Of a stretch of DNA of 64,000 bases, positions 11,001-21,966 are shown piece after piece. This stretch comes from Heterobasidion occidentale. Its lineage: Eukaryota > Basidiomycota > Agaricomycetes > Russulales > Bondarzewiaceae. How positions within the stretch are numbered: the first letter of the stretch is position 1; every line of letters starts with the position of its first letter. Where the stretch lies: assembly GCA_039111635.1 (NCBI GenBank), contig JBCAQO010000010.1:744001-808000 (forward strand), read 5' to 3'. The notes under the pieces are model-generated. The model worked only from the letters and a program-made list of their open reading frames with translations. It had not been told where the DNA came from and did not search any database. The translations under genes and the position numbers were made by a program.

Positions 11001-12401
11001 CATCTTCTGCACCCCAGCATGGTGGTGGTGGCAGAGACGACGATGCCACAGGGACCAATCGAGAGGGAGAGTAGAAGCGGCACCAGCAGACTGCAAAACA
11101 ACGGTGGAGGTGGTCCCTTGGAGATAGGCGTTGTTGGAACCATCAGGAACGACCGCCATAAACCACACTGCACCGTCCCGGGAGAAATGCATCGAAGATC
11201 CTTCTATTAGCACAGAAAAGTGCTTGTGCTGAGTCAAATACAGCACAGACAGGAGATTACAGCCAAGATCAGGGACATGCAGGACGTTTGAGAACTCCAC
11301 AGACTGCGCCCTTTTACCTCCAACAACCGGATTGAACACCACAGTCCCAACACCAGCAGAATAGATGACAGACGAGTCTGCAAGACGAATGGGAACGACG
11401 AAGGGACGATAGTTGCGAAGCCAGTGGCGATGGGGTGTCATATGAGAGGTCGCACCTGTGTCCGCGTTCCAATCGAGGTCAGTGACGAGTGAGGATGCTG
11501 TGGACGAAGAGGATGGAGCAGGGGAACGAAAACTTGCATTGCCTGCAAACTGCATGGGACCAGAGGCTTCAGGGGCCTGAACCGAGTGGGCCTGCTGTGG
11601 CTTGGACTTCTTCAGCTCCTCATTGATCCTCTTGAAGCACCTGTCATCAGTGTGGCCAGTGGCACCGCAGAAATCGCACTTGTACTGCTTCCTAGGTGGC
11701 CTGGAACGTCTGTAGGAGGTGGAGGAAGAGGAGGAGGATGAAGGAAAGGATGCCACAAGGGCCTGTGCAGAGTCTGTGGCATCAGCGCGACGCGCACGGT
11801 TCAAATCCTCGCGCCTGAACGCGTCCTCCAGCTTGGAGCGAGACAAGACGTCCATGAGACTGAGGGAGGAGCGGAAGGTGTCAAACTCGGAGGGGAGAGA
11901 CCACAAGAGCGCCATGCAAGTCAGCTCCTCGTCCTGCTTCTTGAGATCGAAGCCAGAGTCGCGGAGGTTCCTTAGGACGCGCATAGACTCGTCCACACGA
12001 TGAATGAGGGACTGGAGGGACTCATCGTTGCGCTTCTTGATCGAAAAGAGGTCCTCCATCGCGTTGAAACGCGATCCAGCAGACTTCTTGTTGAACTGCT
12101 CCTCCAATGTGGTCCAAATAGCGATGGGGTCGTCCTCAATGCCATCCAAAACGCCTCTGAACTGCTCCTCAACCGAAAGTAAGAGCGCACCAGCAGCCTT
12201 CTGAGCATTCCTCTTCCACTCTGCCACCTCCCTTGCCTCAGCAGGCTTCTCCTTCGTGCCAACAGGGGCTGTCTCATCACCAGAGACCAAAAGCCACAGG
12301 CCTTTGAGACGAAGCCAGGCCTTGATCTCCTTGGACCAGGAAGGATAGTTGCGATTATTGAGAGGGGAGACGGAAGGGAGAGAAAATGAGGGGTCAGACA
12401 T
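8100..12401 (-). pseudogene. Copia gag-pol polyprotein with two frameshifts
   Basis: The chosen start is the ATG at 12,401 (MSDPSF); a longer open frame to 12,557 begins too close to the primer site. In order: Gag of the UBN2 type (RNYPSWSKEIKAWLRLKGLW); CCHC knuckle CDFCGATGHTDDRC; aspartic protease WNADTGATSHM; GAG-pre-integrase; integrase core with H..H..C..C (HRRLCHHHHAG, CEPCLSGK), HSDLHGPL, DDKGGEYM and RPQQNGVAERANR; RT with SVDISHAFINGDL and VFVDDCTF; RNase H with FCDADHAG, STTEAEFIA and VDNQSA, ending near 8,100. Single-base losses near 10,520 (just after the integrase core) and near 10,265 (before RT) put the middle part in another frame. No nonsense mutation was seen, so the copy has been inactivated only lightly. 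Confidence 0.92.
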
Positions 12402-12576
12402 GGTGTGGCACGAGTGGTACGAGCAGGGAAAGGTGTTGGAAGCGATGTGGGATGATAGGAAAGGCAGGAAAGCAATGGGGAAGATGTGGCAGCAATGGGG
12501 TGTGGCCAGAAAGGAGTGGCACAGCAGATGGGAGACCAGAAAGAGTCGATAAAACAATGTAGAGCAAAGTCGCTAG

Positions 12577-12595
12577 AGCGCAGGGCCCATAACCT
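12577..12595 (-). other. Primer-binding site: half-tRNA initiator-Met type
   Basis: Immediately inside the 5' LTR the minus strand reads GGTTATGGGCCCTGCGCTC. Its complement matches the D-stem to anticodon-loop part of eukaryotic initiator tRNA-Met (CAGGGCCCATAACC around the CAU anticodon). Drosophila copia primes in this way from a cleaved tRNA-iMet half. It is not a tRNA gene, because the rest of the cloverleaf is absent. Confidence 0.75.
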
Positions 12596-13125
12596 GTTGA
12601 GCGCAGTGAGAATGAAGCGACTGGCACAGAGAGAGTGCCAAAAAGAAGCTCTATAACAACAGGACCGTGGTCCAGAGGGTAAGAGTCTGAAGTAGATACA
12701 AAGAAGAGAAGGGAGCGCACCTGTGGTCCAGAGGGTAAGAGTCTGAAGAAAGAATTGCCCTCGGACCACAGGTATTTAAGCTACAGAGAACAATAAGAAA
12801 CAAAAAAGGAAGGTATGACATCAACGGGTCATTACAGGTGGTCCACCTTGTGGAGCGGTCAACAGCTCCACCTGGAGGTCAGTCCGGAGTGTCAATGACA
12901 TCACACAGGACCACCTGAGTCAGCCAACCCGGTGAAACAACTGAAACAAAGTGAGACAAGGTGAAAACAAAGTGAGACAGTCCAAAAAGAGAAAGAAAGG
13001 AATATACCCGCTCTGGGAGTGGCTGTAGGGCCGCTCCCAGCTGTAGAGGCGAGTAATCAATGAGTCCGTAAGGTGGCACCCATGTGGCACCCATGCCACA
13101 TCAACCAGAACGGCCACAAACAACA
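12596..13125 (-). repeat. 5' LTR of the copia element
   Basis: It starts tgttgagcgc and ends acaaacaaca on the plus strand, and pairs with 7,527-8,058 with around 5% mismatches by eye. Being the 5' LTR, it would carry the promoter for the minus-strand transcript. Confidence 0.92.
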
Positions 13126-14463
13126 CAGAATATAGCCATGGGCTTGTGGCTCGGAGAGATGGACTGGTATGTGGGCATGTGCTCTGGGCTTGAGCTCAGG
13201 ATGGGCGCCATTAATGTGGGTGCAATAGTCACCACTTAATCCCACCAGGTGTGGCACATAGCCTGCCACGCTGAGCCCCAACCTGCAAGCGGGTGCGATG
13301 GCAAGCGGGGGTTATGAGTATGACATATCCACAATGTCTCTGAAGTCCTCAAGGCATGTCTGTGTGGAGTAGGCTTATCCTTGAGTACGGTGCAAGGTAA
13401 AAATTCATATGTAAGTACCTTATGTTGCCCTTTCATAGAGTCTAACCTTATCTTTATAAATGAATGGGAACATGAAAAACTTGTGGCTTAAGCGATAGAA
13501 AATACTTTGCATGGTGCTACTGTTTAGCCCTAATGACTCAATGCATTAACAGATTGGCAATGTAAAGATTTGAAAGAGCCTTTATTGAATTCCAGAACAG
13601 CGTCAATTTTGGCAAGGAAGACGCCCTACAAGTGAGGTGAGGGCTATATAATTGCCATCACGCCAGCCGGTATCTCCTCAGTTCCTACTCGCCATATACT
13701 TAATTTTTGACCTTGACCCCACGCCCCAACATCTGGCAGTGACATCGGTGTTGTCTGAGCTAGCCACGGAACAAAAGAGCAAAAGTTCACCACAGTATCT
13801 ATCGGAAAACCCTTCCAAGGACACCCATGGCCTCAATCTTCACCGTTTATAAGTAAACACCAATTGGGAAAAGCATGTCAAGTTTGAAAAGAGGGTGAGA
13901 TGTGTGTGGTTCATGTTGTGGGCCGGCATGAGTGCTTTAACCCCTTCATTGCATGTGATGCTAACTAGTTGGTATTAGACTGGTAGAATACCTGATATCT
14001 TTGTCTTTGAGGCCCGGCAGGGCTGCTTTATGCCTGGTATGCAACGTGAGGTGCAGGATATGATGATGAAAAATAGGGGGGATGTCCGATAGACTCAATG
14101 GAACCAGACAAGGTGCAAATAGAGTGAAGCACTGACAATGAACTCGGTCCTGACCTTGGAATGGGACGAGCATACTGTCCTGGGATGGCTGGAGCGAGCA
14201 ACCAAATGCCAGGACTTGGGTAAGGCCATCCAGTAGGCAGATGTGTCGTTGGTGGGCCCCATGAAGCGTGCCTTATTGGACTAGGACAAAGAGGCAGACA
14301 CGGTGTCCACTCTGGAGTAGGGAGGCAAAGTGCAAGTTATCAGAAGGTTTGGGCTTCGGCAGAGACTTCTGGACCGGACCTGTTTATGTATCCTCTTATT
14401 TGATGTTGTGTTGTCTTCATTACTACTGCTCTTGATCTTGTGTTATTTCTTTCTTGTGACCGC
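13126..14463. other. No gene seen; right flank of copia element
   Basis: No frame gives a recognisable product on either strand; open frames are below 75 codons. The last ~85 bases (14,380-14,463) share sequence with 18,380-18,440, so at least that edge belongs to a dispersed repeat. Confidence 0.5.
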
Positions 14464-15460
14464 TGTCACAGTGAGGAATGGTTTCACTTCTAGATACTAT
14501 CAGGTTTTCCTGTTTTTCTAGATGTACCTAGTGTTTGTTTGATTGCTGTTCTAGATGATACCTTCTGGTATTGGCACGATACAGAGAGGTTGGCCACAAG
14601 TGTAAGCAGTGATGAGAGTATTCTAAGATATTTAGCAAATTTCTGAAGTGGTGCCGGACCACTGACGAGAAAAATACTCCATAAATGTCGAGAATAATGA
14701 GGAGAGACTTACAAACTTTGTGATTCAAGTTGCTGAGGTGCTCCACAGATTGAAGGCGAGGTACTAATTTGTCTAGTATCCCTTCAAGTCTTGAAGCTTG
14801 TCTCCAACTGATATCACTCAATGACTTATGACTAACACTAACTAACTAATGATGATGGTTAAGGAACAAGATGTCTCTGCCTAAAGCAGGACAATCAGCC
14901 TCCTTATATACTATTCTCAAGTGGGAAACTCCTTTCTAGTATATACAGGTTGCACGAAGTCATAGTGAGTCACAAGAAATGCTATAGAAGTAAAAGGAAC
15001 AGAGAAAAAATCAAAAGAACTAAGTGGAAATCCATAGAAATCATTACATTCTAGCTAAATAATCAAGCAGGTCTTCGGAGTTCTAGACACTACCTTCTTA
15101 TTGTTATCAAAGAACAGCCTAGAACTCATTCCTCAGTCATCGTTCTCAGTCCTTCCACTAAATTTCCTCTTTATTTCTTCACCTTCCAATGCTTTCTTTT
15201 CTATCTCTTATTGTTTTGCCATGGTCTAGACCTTCCTGCAATGGACCCAAGGCTCTAGAATCAGTTCCAAAAGCAAAATATAAGTATGAAAAGGGATAGA
15301 GGATCAAGTTTAAGCAGTAAGATACTCAAAAAATATGTAGAAAATCGGAATTAATTGTCCCTTCTATTCTAAGTTATTTCCCTTCTCTTCCTTCTAGTCA
15401 GATATTCTGTCCTCCATTTTACCATCACTATTTGATGCTTAACAATGTGCAAGCGTGGCA
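14464..15460 (-). mobile_element. Solo LTR (~1 kb family) with CCGC duplication
   Basis: Its ends are tgtcacag and gtggca on the plus strand, which is TG...CA in minus sense. It is flanked by ccgc at 14,460-14,463 and ccgc at 15,461-15,464 (five bases if the shared terminal A is counted). The same family occurs in plus sense at 34,122-35,122. In LTR sense a TATATAAGG box is seen (agtatataaggaggctgattg). No internal region is present, so it is a solo LTR left by recombination. Confidence 0.85.
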
Positions 15461-15590
15461 CCGCTGTCATGTTCTCCTTATTGGTACTGCATTAGAACAC
15501 GACTTGATTGATTGGTGTGGACAATGAACAAGGATTCTTGAGTGCTAACAATACCACAAATACAAAGGTGTGAACTAATTAGATTCCACA
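15461..15590. repeat. Dispersed repeat, right half of the solo-LTR target
   Basis: ttggtactgcattag at 15,480-15,495 is shared with 18,450-18,464. In the second place it directly follows a match to 14,380-14,463, so 18,380-18,470 is a related copy without the LTR insertion. Confidence 0.6.
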
Positions 15591-16250
15591 GTCCACCACA
15601 AACGACTAGGGTCAGGCCTACATAGAGCCAATGTTGCAGACAACTAGGGTCAGGCCTACAGAGCGCGGATGTTCCAGACAACTTGGGTCGGGCTTATGGG
15701 GTAAGAACATCTCAGACAACTTGTTCCTCAACCCATGTATCAGCTCACACTCTTCTGCGGTCATCCATTGTTCACAGAGAGCCAATGTCACAGATGACTA
15801 GGGTCAGGCTCACAGAGCGCGAACGTCCCAGACGACTCGGGCAAGGCTTACAGGGTAAGGACATCTCAGACAACTTGTTGTTCAGCCAAAGTGTCAGCTC
15901 ACACTGCTCTTCTATCACCCGCAGTTCACAGAGAGCCGCCGTCGCAGACAACTAGGGTCAGGCCTACAGGGCACCCACATTGCAGACGACTTGGGTCAGG
16001 CTTCCCACCACTCTCAACATCCTCCTCCTCTTCCTCCTCTCACACAAGGCACAGACACCTTAGACGTCTTGGTGTGAAATTAAGGTAAGAGAGCCCACAC
16101 TCTTCTACAGTTGACCAAGACTCATAGAGCGCAGATGTTCCAGATGACTCGGGTCAGGCGCAGAATCTCAGTGAGAGCTCAGAATCATCTGCGGCCGAGC
16201 TAGATCAGAGTGCACAGATGTCCCTGACAACTTGCCTCATGCTCCAAGAA
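15591..16250. repeat. 38-bp tandem repeat array with higher-order structure
   Basis: The unit is about 38 bp with the core 'cagacaactagggtcaggcctacagagcgc.gatgttc'. Adjacent units near 15,605, 15,643 and 15,681 match closely. After each group comes a longer, different segment ('ttgttc.tcaacccatgtatcagctcacactcttct...cacagagagcc'), and the pair of blocks repeats near 15,790 and 15,945. This is a higher-order satellite. Short open frames through it are by-products of the repeat. Confidence 0.8.
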
Positions 16251-16689
16251 CCGACTGCCTGTCCACAGTGAGCAGCCTTTCTATCACATGCATTATCTCT
16301 CATTGTCATTCTAATGGTGAACTGCTGTGCTGACCATCTGTTGAACCTCTTCTGAACAGGGCACAGATGTCTCTAACAACTCTGCACGTGATTGAACACA
16401 TGCTCTGAACCAATCTGCGCACATGTCATACTCCTATCACTTGAGTCTAGTACCTTGGGCCTTGCTTGTATCAACTTTCCACCATCTCACCTCTCTGCTC
16501 ACTACTGTCATCAATGGCGGCCAACTCGATGGTAATCTTTCTAACAAGCTGCTAGATCTTACAGGTGCATCGGAAAAGAAGCGAAAGCAACGTTGGACAA
16601 AAAGTTTTGGGTTCAAACGATGCAAGCCAGAGTGCACTCCTTTGTCTTCTATGCTCACTTCAGAATGTTACAGACTATGGTTTTACTAT

Positions 16690-16790
16690 TGATCTCTAGG
16701 CATGACCCGAGTTGTCTGGGATGCATGCACTGTGTGAACCCCAGTCAACTGTAGAAGAGGAGGGATGGGGCTGACCGTCATAAGTGTGTA
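16690..16790. repeat. Inverted copy of a satellite unit
   Basis: The reverse complement of this segment contains ctcttctacagttgac and cagacaactcgggtca in the same order and spacing as 16,100-16,155. So the 16.1-16.8 kb segment is bracketed by inverted copies of one repeat block, possibly from an inversion or a small fold-back element. Confidence 0.5.
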
Positions 16791-17518
16791 GTAGCATTGA
16801 CACTGTGGCTGTCACACCTCACTTTATGTGTAGATCAGGATCTACATGCCAATGCAACTGGTAGTATTTGTGACTTAAAGCTGAACAAATCAGAGCTGGT
16901 GCGTTATCTGGTCAATTAAAGTGTTTCACTAGTGCCGTTTCCACTCTTTAGTGCATGTTTCTCGAGATCGATGCCCACAGGAGCTTTGGACGATGAATCC
17001 TTTGAAGCAATATTTGTAAGCAGGCATTCTCTGTTTGACTGGCCCTTCTGATCAGATAGTTAATATGTCATGTTACACGCAAGGGATGTGTTAGGTGGAA
17101 CAGTGCATGAATAGGCTGTACGGTGCCATCTCGCAATAACTACATAGTAAATGCTAACATGATGCATGCAGCTGCTATACTTGTGTACCTGCAATTGTGT
17201 TGAATGCCAGGGGTGCCATGTTTCATGGCACAAGGAATGAAATGGCTTAGATGCAGAGCCATGTTTGGACAAGGCGCTATGGCATAAAAGTTAATGCAGA
17301 AACAACACGTCCTCAGCCTATGTCAAGTAAACAACTTTGCTAATTTGCTAATGCATTTCAGTAGGTATTTACATGTCACGTGAAAAAAATATCAGAACTT
17401 CAGGTATAATGTGCGTGACATTGCAAAATGATACACAACCGACCTTACAAGTCTTGCTTGAGCAATCATGTTCTCCAATATTTCTCATAAAAGACCACCT
17501 TTGCTTCTCTGTATTTCA
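16791..17518. other. No recognisable gene
   Basis: Open frames are short and show no motif. A 70-codon minus frame (17,060-17,272) is unconvincing. Nothing else is seen. Confidence 0.45.
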
Positions 17519-17706
17519 GCATGCCCATACTCTGCCACATCCTCGCCATCACCAACTCTAGACTCAGGCGAGCAGGTCATCTACTACAAGCTCACCGAGC
17601 AGTTCAAGCTCTCCAAGCCGCTCATCTTTCACCACCTCTTAAACATGAACTTGACATTCGTCCAACCCGGTGGTGAAAGGTACAACGTGAATGAGCCACC
17701 AAAAGG
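17519..17706 (+). pseudogene. Exon-like fragment of unknown gene
   Basis: An open segment with balanced, GC-richer codon use lies in AT-rich surroundings. It is bordered by an acceptor-like ctgtatttcag on the left and a donor-like aaag|gtaggt on the right. The reading contains GEQVIYYKLTEQFKLSKPL, FHHLLNMNLTFVQPG and YNVNEPPKG. I do not recognise the family. No neighbouring exon could be joined to it, so it looks like a captured or orphaned exon. The evidence is composition and splice-like borders only. Confidence 0.3.
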
Positions 17707-17719
17707 TAGGTATTAAAGC

Positions 17720-19080
17720 CAAATCAGTCAGTATTGCACAATAACAACAGACGTCTTTGTTGGTTTGAACATCTGTAGGTCTTACCACTTAACTGTCGCT
17801 TGCATATTGAGATGAGCACACAAGGCTGCTCTTTTTATGGATGTAAGTTTTCTCTAGATCTTATATGATGATGTATTGACAATACAACATTGTATTACTG
17901 CGTAAAAAGGGCCACAAAAACCATACGCTAATCCTCAGATTTGGAGGGTGCACCCATCACAATACAGAAGACAATTAAACAAAAAAAAGAACATTAAACG
18001 GTTTTTTTGGTACTTGGCAAAAAGTGGAGTAGTAGGGGCAAGTGAGGTTGTGATTAAGTAAGTTTTATTATTGACTACAATGTGTTGGCGATACTGATCT
18101 TACTAGTTCAACTAGGCATCAATTGTACCCACATCGCAAGCAAGGGTATGAGCCGTCCCACCACCACAAGCATGGGCACAAGTATTTTGACCGCCGCGAC
18201 CATATGCAAGTTGTTGTGTACGGAAATGATGGTGAGGGATGGGGTGTGTTATCTCCAAAAGGTGTGTTATGGTAGGAGCTCTATATCCCAAAAGATCAAG
18301 AGGAGTTAGACATTGTCGTGTTCTTGGAGGGTTAAAAATAGTGTGTCCAGCTTGAGAGTGGTTTGTACTCATTGCTGTCGTGTTGTCTTCATTTCTGCTG
18401 CTCTTGTTCTTGTATTAGTTTATTCTTGTGACCACTGTTGTATTCTCTAGATTGGTACTGCATTAGTTCAGCAGACTGGGGGATGGTAACAATTCACCAG
18501 GTAAGTTTTGAGGTTTTTTGTGCAAGCATAGATCCAATTGTCAATTGGGGTGACTAAGGCACACGGGCCCAAAATTGAGCACTGGAAATGTAAACAGTGC
18601 ATGTTCCATATCCACTGAACCACTTTTCTAATGGTGATTTTGTTACATAGCATTAGCAGCATGCTTCGGGATGTGTATAGCTGGCATCTAGTAATGTTCA
18701 GGGAGGCATGAATTGGCTGGTCAGTTGTCTTTTTGTTTTTGTTTTGCTTGTGAGTCTTTCATCACTTGTGACTAGTTTGTTCTGCTTTGTTGATAGTGTC
18801 CTATGTCATGTCAGTGCTTTCTTGGATCTTGTTAGTGCTGTGTATTGAGGTATAGATCCTGCTCATTGGTTGTTCCAAGCTTTGCTTGTGAGTCCTTTTA
18901 ATGCATATTACTCACCAGATCTCACTCATTGATGCTGTCATATGGTACATTAGACCTCTACTATCTTTTGCTTGTTTTTTTTGCTCTCTGAGATGTTCTT
19001 GCTTTTTGTCAGTGATGCAGAGTATGCGTGTCTATTGTCCGCATCCTTGTATGGATGGTCAGGCACGTTGATAACACATT
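17720..19080. other. Gene-free region with a dispersed-repeat segment
   Basis: No coding region is recognised. The part at about 18,380-18,470 is a related copy of sequence found on the two sides of the solo LTR at 14,464-15,460. The rest is T-rich with poor coding potential. Confidence 0.45.
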
Positions 19081-19084
19081 CTCT

Positions 19085-20665
19085 AGAGTTGTGGGCCGTC
19101 TATGACGGCCACATGTTGCCTATGATAGCTGCTAGTTGTCTGTGATGGCCGCATGCCCAATCTGTTGTCTGAGCACCTTGCCTATTGTTTTTGATAGACA
19201 CATAGTATCTGAGAGGGCTGCATGTTGTCTGAGATGGCTACCAGCTATCTGAAATGGCCGCATGTCATCTGCAATAGCTGCCAGTTGTCTGTGATGCCCA
19301 TATGGGCCGTCTATTGTCTGAGCATCTCTGCAATGTCTGCATACTATCTTAGATGGCCACATCTCACCTGTGACGGCTGCATACTGTCTGAGATGGCTGT
19401 ACATTGTCTGAGATGCCCACCGGTTGTCTGTGATGGCTGCATGTTGTCTACAATAGCTGCCATTTGTCTGCAACAGCCTAATAGTTCATCTGTTGTTTGA
19501 GCACCTCATTAGTTGTCTGTGACAGCCGCATAATATCTGACATGGCTGCATGTTGTCTGAGATGACTGCCAGTTGTCTGCAATGGCCGCATAGTGTCTGA
19601 GATGTCTGCGTGACGTCTGAGATGCACGTAGGTTGTCAGTGACGACCTCATCCTGCCTGTAATGACTTCCGGTCGTCTGAGATGGCTGCACACTGTCTCA
19701 GACGTCTACGTGTTGTTAGAGAAGCAGGTTGTTTGTGACGGCCGCACCCTGTCTCAGATGTCTGTGTGTTGTTAGAGACGCAGGTCATCTGCAGTGGTCA
19801 AATACTGTCTCAGACGTCCGCATGTTGTCTGAGATGCAGGCAGGTCATTGGTGACGGCCTCATCCTGCCTGTAATAACTGCTGGTCATCTGAAATGTCTG
19901 CGTATTGTCTCAGATGCATGCAGGTTGTCAGTGACAACTGCATCCTGCCTGCAACAGCTACCAGTCGTCTGGGACATCCGTGTGTCATCTTAGCTATCCC
20001 TGTGTTGTCTGAGACGTATGCAGGTCATTTGCAATGGCTGCACACTGTCTCAGACATCCGCGTGTCATCTGAGATGCAGGCAGGTTGTGAGTGACAACCT
20101 CATCCTTCTTGCAATGACTGCTGGTCATCTGGGACATCCGAGTGTTGTCTGAGATACACGCAGGTCATCTCCAACGGCCGCACACTGTTTCAGACGTATG
20201 CGTGTTGCATGAGATGCACGCAGGTTGTCTGAAATGATTTCCGGTCATCTAAAATGTCCATGCGTTGTCTGTGACGTCCACATGTTGTCTGCAACATCTT
20301 CATGTCGTCTGAGATACACAAAGGTCGTCTGCAACAGCTACACATATAGGAGACGTCCACTAGCTGTCTGAGACATCTGTGTGTCGTCCAACAGCTGCAC
20401 ACTATTTTGAGATGCACGCAAGTTGTCTGTGAGGGCCGCACACTGTATAAGATGTCTGCCAGTTGTCTAAGATGTCTGAGTGTCATCTGAGATGCACACA
20501 ACTTGTCTACAATGGCCACACACTAACTGATGTTCACGTGTCATCTGAGATGCATGCAGATGGTCTGCATAGTGTCCGAGATAGCTGCATGTTGTCTGAG
20601 ATGACTGACAAAGATCTGCAATGGCCACACAGTGTTTGAGACGTCTGAGACAGCTATGTGTTGTC
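19085..20665. repeat. 1.6-kb degenerate minisatellite
   Basis: A unit of about 20-21 bp, consensus near tgtctgagatgnctgcatgt, is repeated through the whole span with many substitutions. The variants tgtctgcaatggccgcatag, cgtctgagatgcacgcaggt and tgtctcagacgtccgcgtgt alternate. In places they form a higher-order period of about 80-120 bp (for example the aggcaggt-tgtcagtgac..cctcatcctgcctg block near 19,630, 19,845, 19,925 and 20,090). Open frames on both strands across it are repeat artefacts. Confidence 0.88.
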
Positions 20666-20689
20666 TGAAACCTCCTCATTTGCCTTCCA

Positions 20690-20885
20690 GACTAGTACCT
20701 TGCCTAACTCCTTGCCTGCCTCCTTATGTGTCTCCTCATGTGCCTCCTCACCTGCCTTCTCACTTGCCTCCTCACCTAACTCCTCACTTGGCCTCTCACC
20801 TGGCCTCTCACCTAGCCTCTCACCTGCCTCCTCACCTTGCCTCTTACCTAGCCCCTCACCTAGCTCCTTACCTACCCAACATCTC
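20690..20885. repeat. Short-period tandem repeat (ctcacctgcct)
   Basis: A run of 10-13 bp units of the form ctcacctgcctc / ctcacctagcct continues directly from the minisatellite, with about fifteen copies. In the plus strand it reads as Leu/Pro/Ser or His/Leu/Ala repeats with no functional meaning. Confidence 0.8.
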
Positions 20886-21309
20886 GGCTTTTTTTTGCCT
20901 TACCTATTATCTACCTACTGCTCCTTATAACCTATGGAGACCATCTGTATCTGGCTCTGAGTCTTGTTTGTGTATATTAATACATCAGATCCAAATGGTT
21001 AATTGACTTAAAATACCTCATACTAGTCTATATTAACTTCAGGTTCCACTGGCTGCATTACAATGTCTTGCTCTTGAGGTACAATGTCTTGTTCTTGTTG
21101 TACAGCAGTATTACCGTTGTTAGACTAGACTAATAAAGAAGACTGTAGATGATGAGAAGCCATAGTAAAAATCATGTGGTTCATGTTCACAACAACCGTG
21201 GATGATGTAGAAATAGACAACTAGATGAATAATTAGCTCTACGATTGAATTGTAACTGATATGATGCCTACGTTTAGAATAGGATAATTGGCAGGTAAAT
21301 CTCTGAGGC
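20886..21309. other. No recognisable gene
   Basis: Mixed sequence with short open frames only. It ends in the attta target copy of the solo LTR that follows. Confidence 0.45.
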
Positions 21310-21314
21310 ATTTA

Positions 21315-21845
21315 TGTTGAGTGCAGTGACAATGAAGCAACTGGCACAGAGAGAGTGCCAAAAAGAAGCTCTGTAACAACAGAACTGTGGTCTAGAGGGT
21401 AAGGGTCTAAAGTAGATACAAAGAACAAAAGGGAGCGCACCTGTGGTCCAGAGGGTAAGAGTCTAAGGAAATAATCACCCTCGGACCACAGGTATTTAAG
21501 CTACAGAGAACAATAAGAAACGAAATAGGAAGGTATGACATCAACGGGTCATTACAGGTGGTCCACCTGACAAAGCGGTCAAAGGGTCCACCTGGAGGTC
21601 GGTCCGGAGTGTCAATGACATCACACAGGACCACCTGAGTTGACTAACCTAGTGAAACAACTGAAACAAAGTGAGACAAGGTGAAAACAAAATGAGACAG
21701 TCCAAAAGGAGAAAGAAAACAATATACCCACTCTGGGAGTGGCTGTAGGGCCGCTCCTAGGTGTAGAGGCGAGTAATCAATGAGTCCGAAAGGTGGCACG
21801 CATGTGGCATGCATGCCACATCAACCAGAACACCCATAAACAACA
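21315..21845 (-). mobile_element. Solo LTR of the local copia family, ATTTA duplication
   Basis: The plus strand starts tgttgagtgc and ends ataaacaaca, colinear with 7,527-8,058 and 12,596-13,125. It is flanked by a perfect 5-bp duplication, attta at 21,310-21,314 and attta at 21,846-21,850. It has several private substitutions and carries no internal sequence. It confirms that this copia family makes 5-bp duplications. Confidence 0.95.
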
Positions 21846-21966
21846 ATTTAGGCAAGTGCAATAGATCAACTATGGTTCCAGCCTATAATAATTACAATTT
21901 GAGAATATGATTGAACCAAAGTAAAACACTACTAACCTTGAATGGAAATATAGGCTCAGAGCCACA

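Larger units (their letters stand above)
7527..13125 (-). mobile_element. Ty1/copia retrotransposon, nearly full length
   Basis: Two LTRs (7,527-8,058 and 12,596-13,125), each TG...CA, bracket a minus-strand gag-pol in copia order: gag, protease, integrase, RT, RNase H. A primer-binding site and a polypurine tract lie at the expected inner edges. Total length is about 5.6 kb. The polyprotein is open except for two single-base frameshifts. The LTRs differ at roughly 5% of positions by eye. The flanking pentamers do not match (ccaac at 7,522-7,526, cagaa at 13,126-13,130), so the element may have formed by recombination between two insertions. Confidence 0.93.

Noticed and set aside
12577..12595. 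Possible tRNA-Met gene
   Set aside because: Only the anticodon-arm half matches and it abuts the LTR, so it is a primer-binding site.
19085..20665. Possible CRISPR-like array
   Set aside because: Units are contiguous and degenerate with no unique spacers, and the surroundings are fungal.
19132..20679. Minus-strand Gln/Thr/Arg-rich frames
   Set aside because: Translations of the minisatellite; periodic and without domain.
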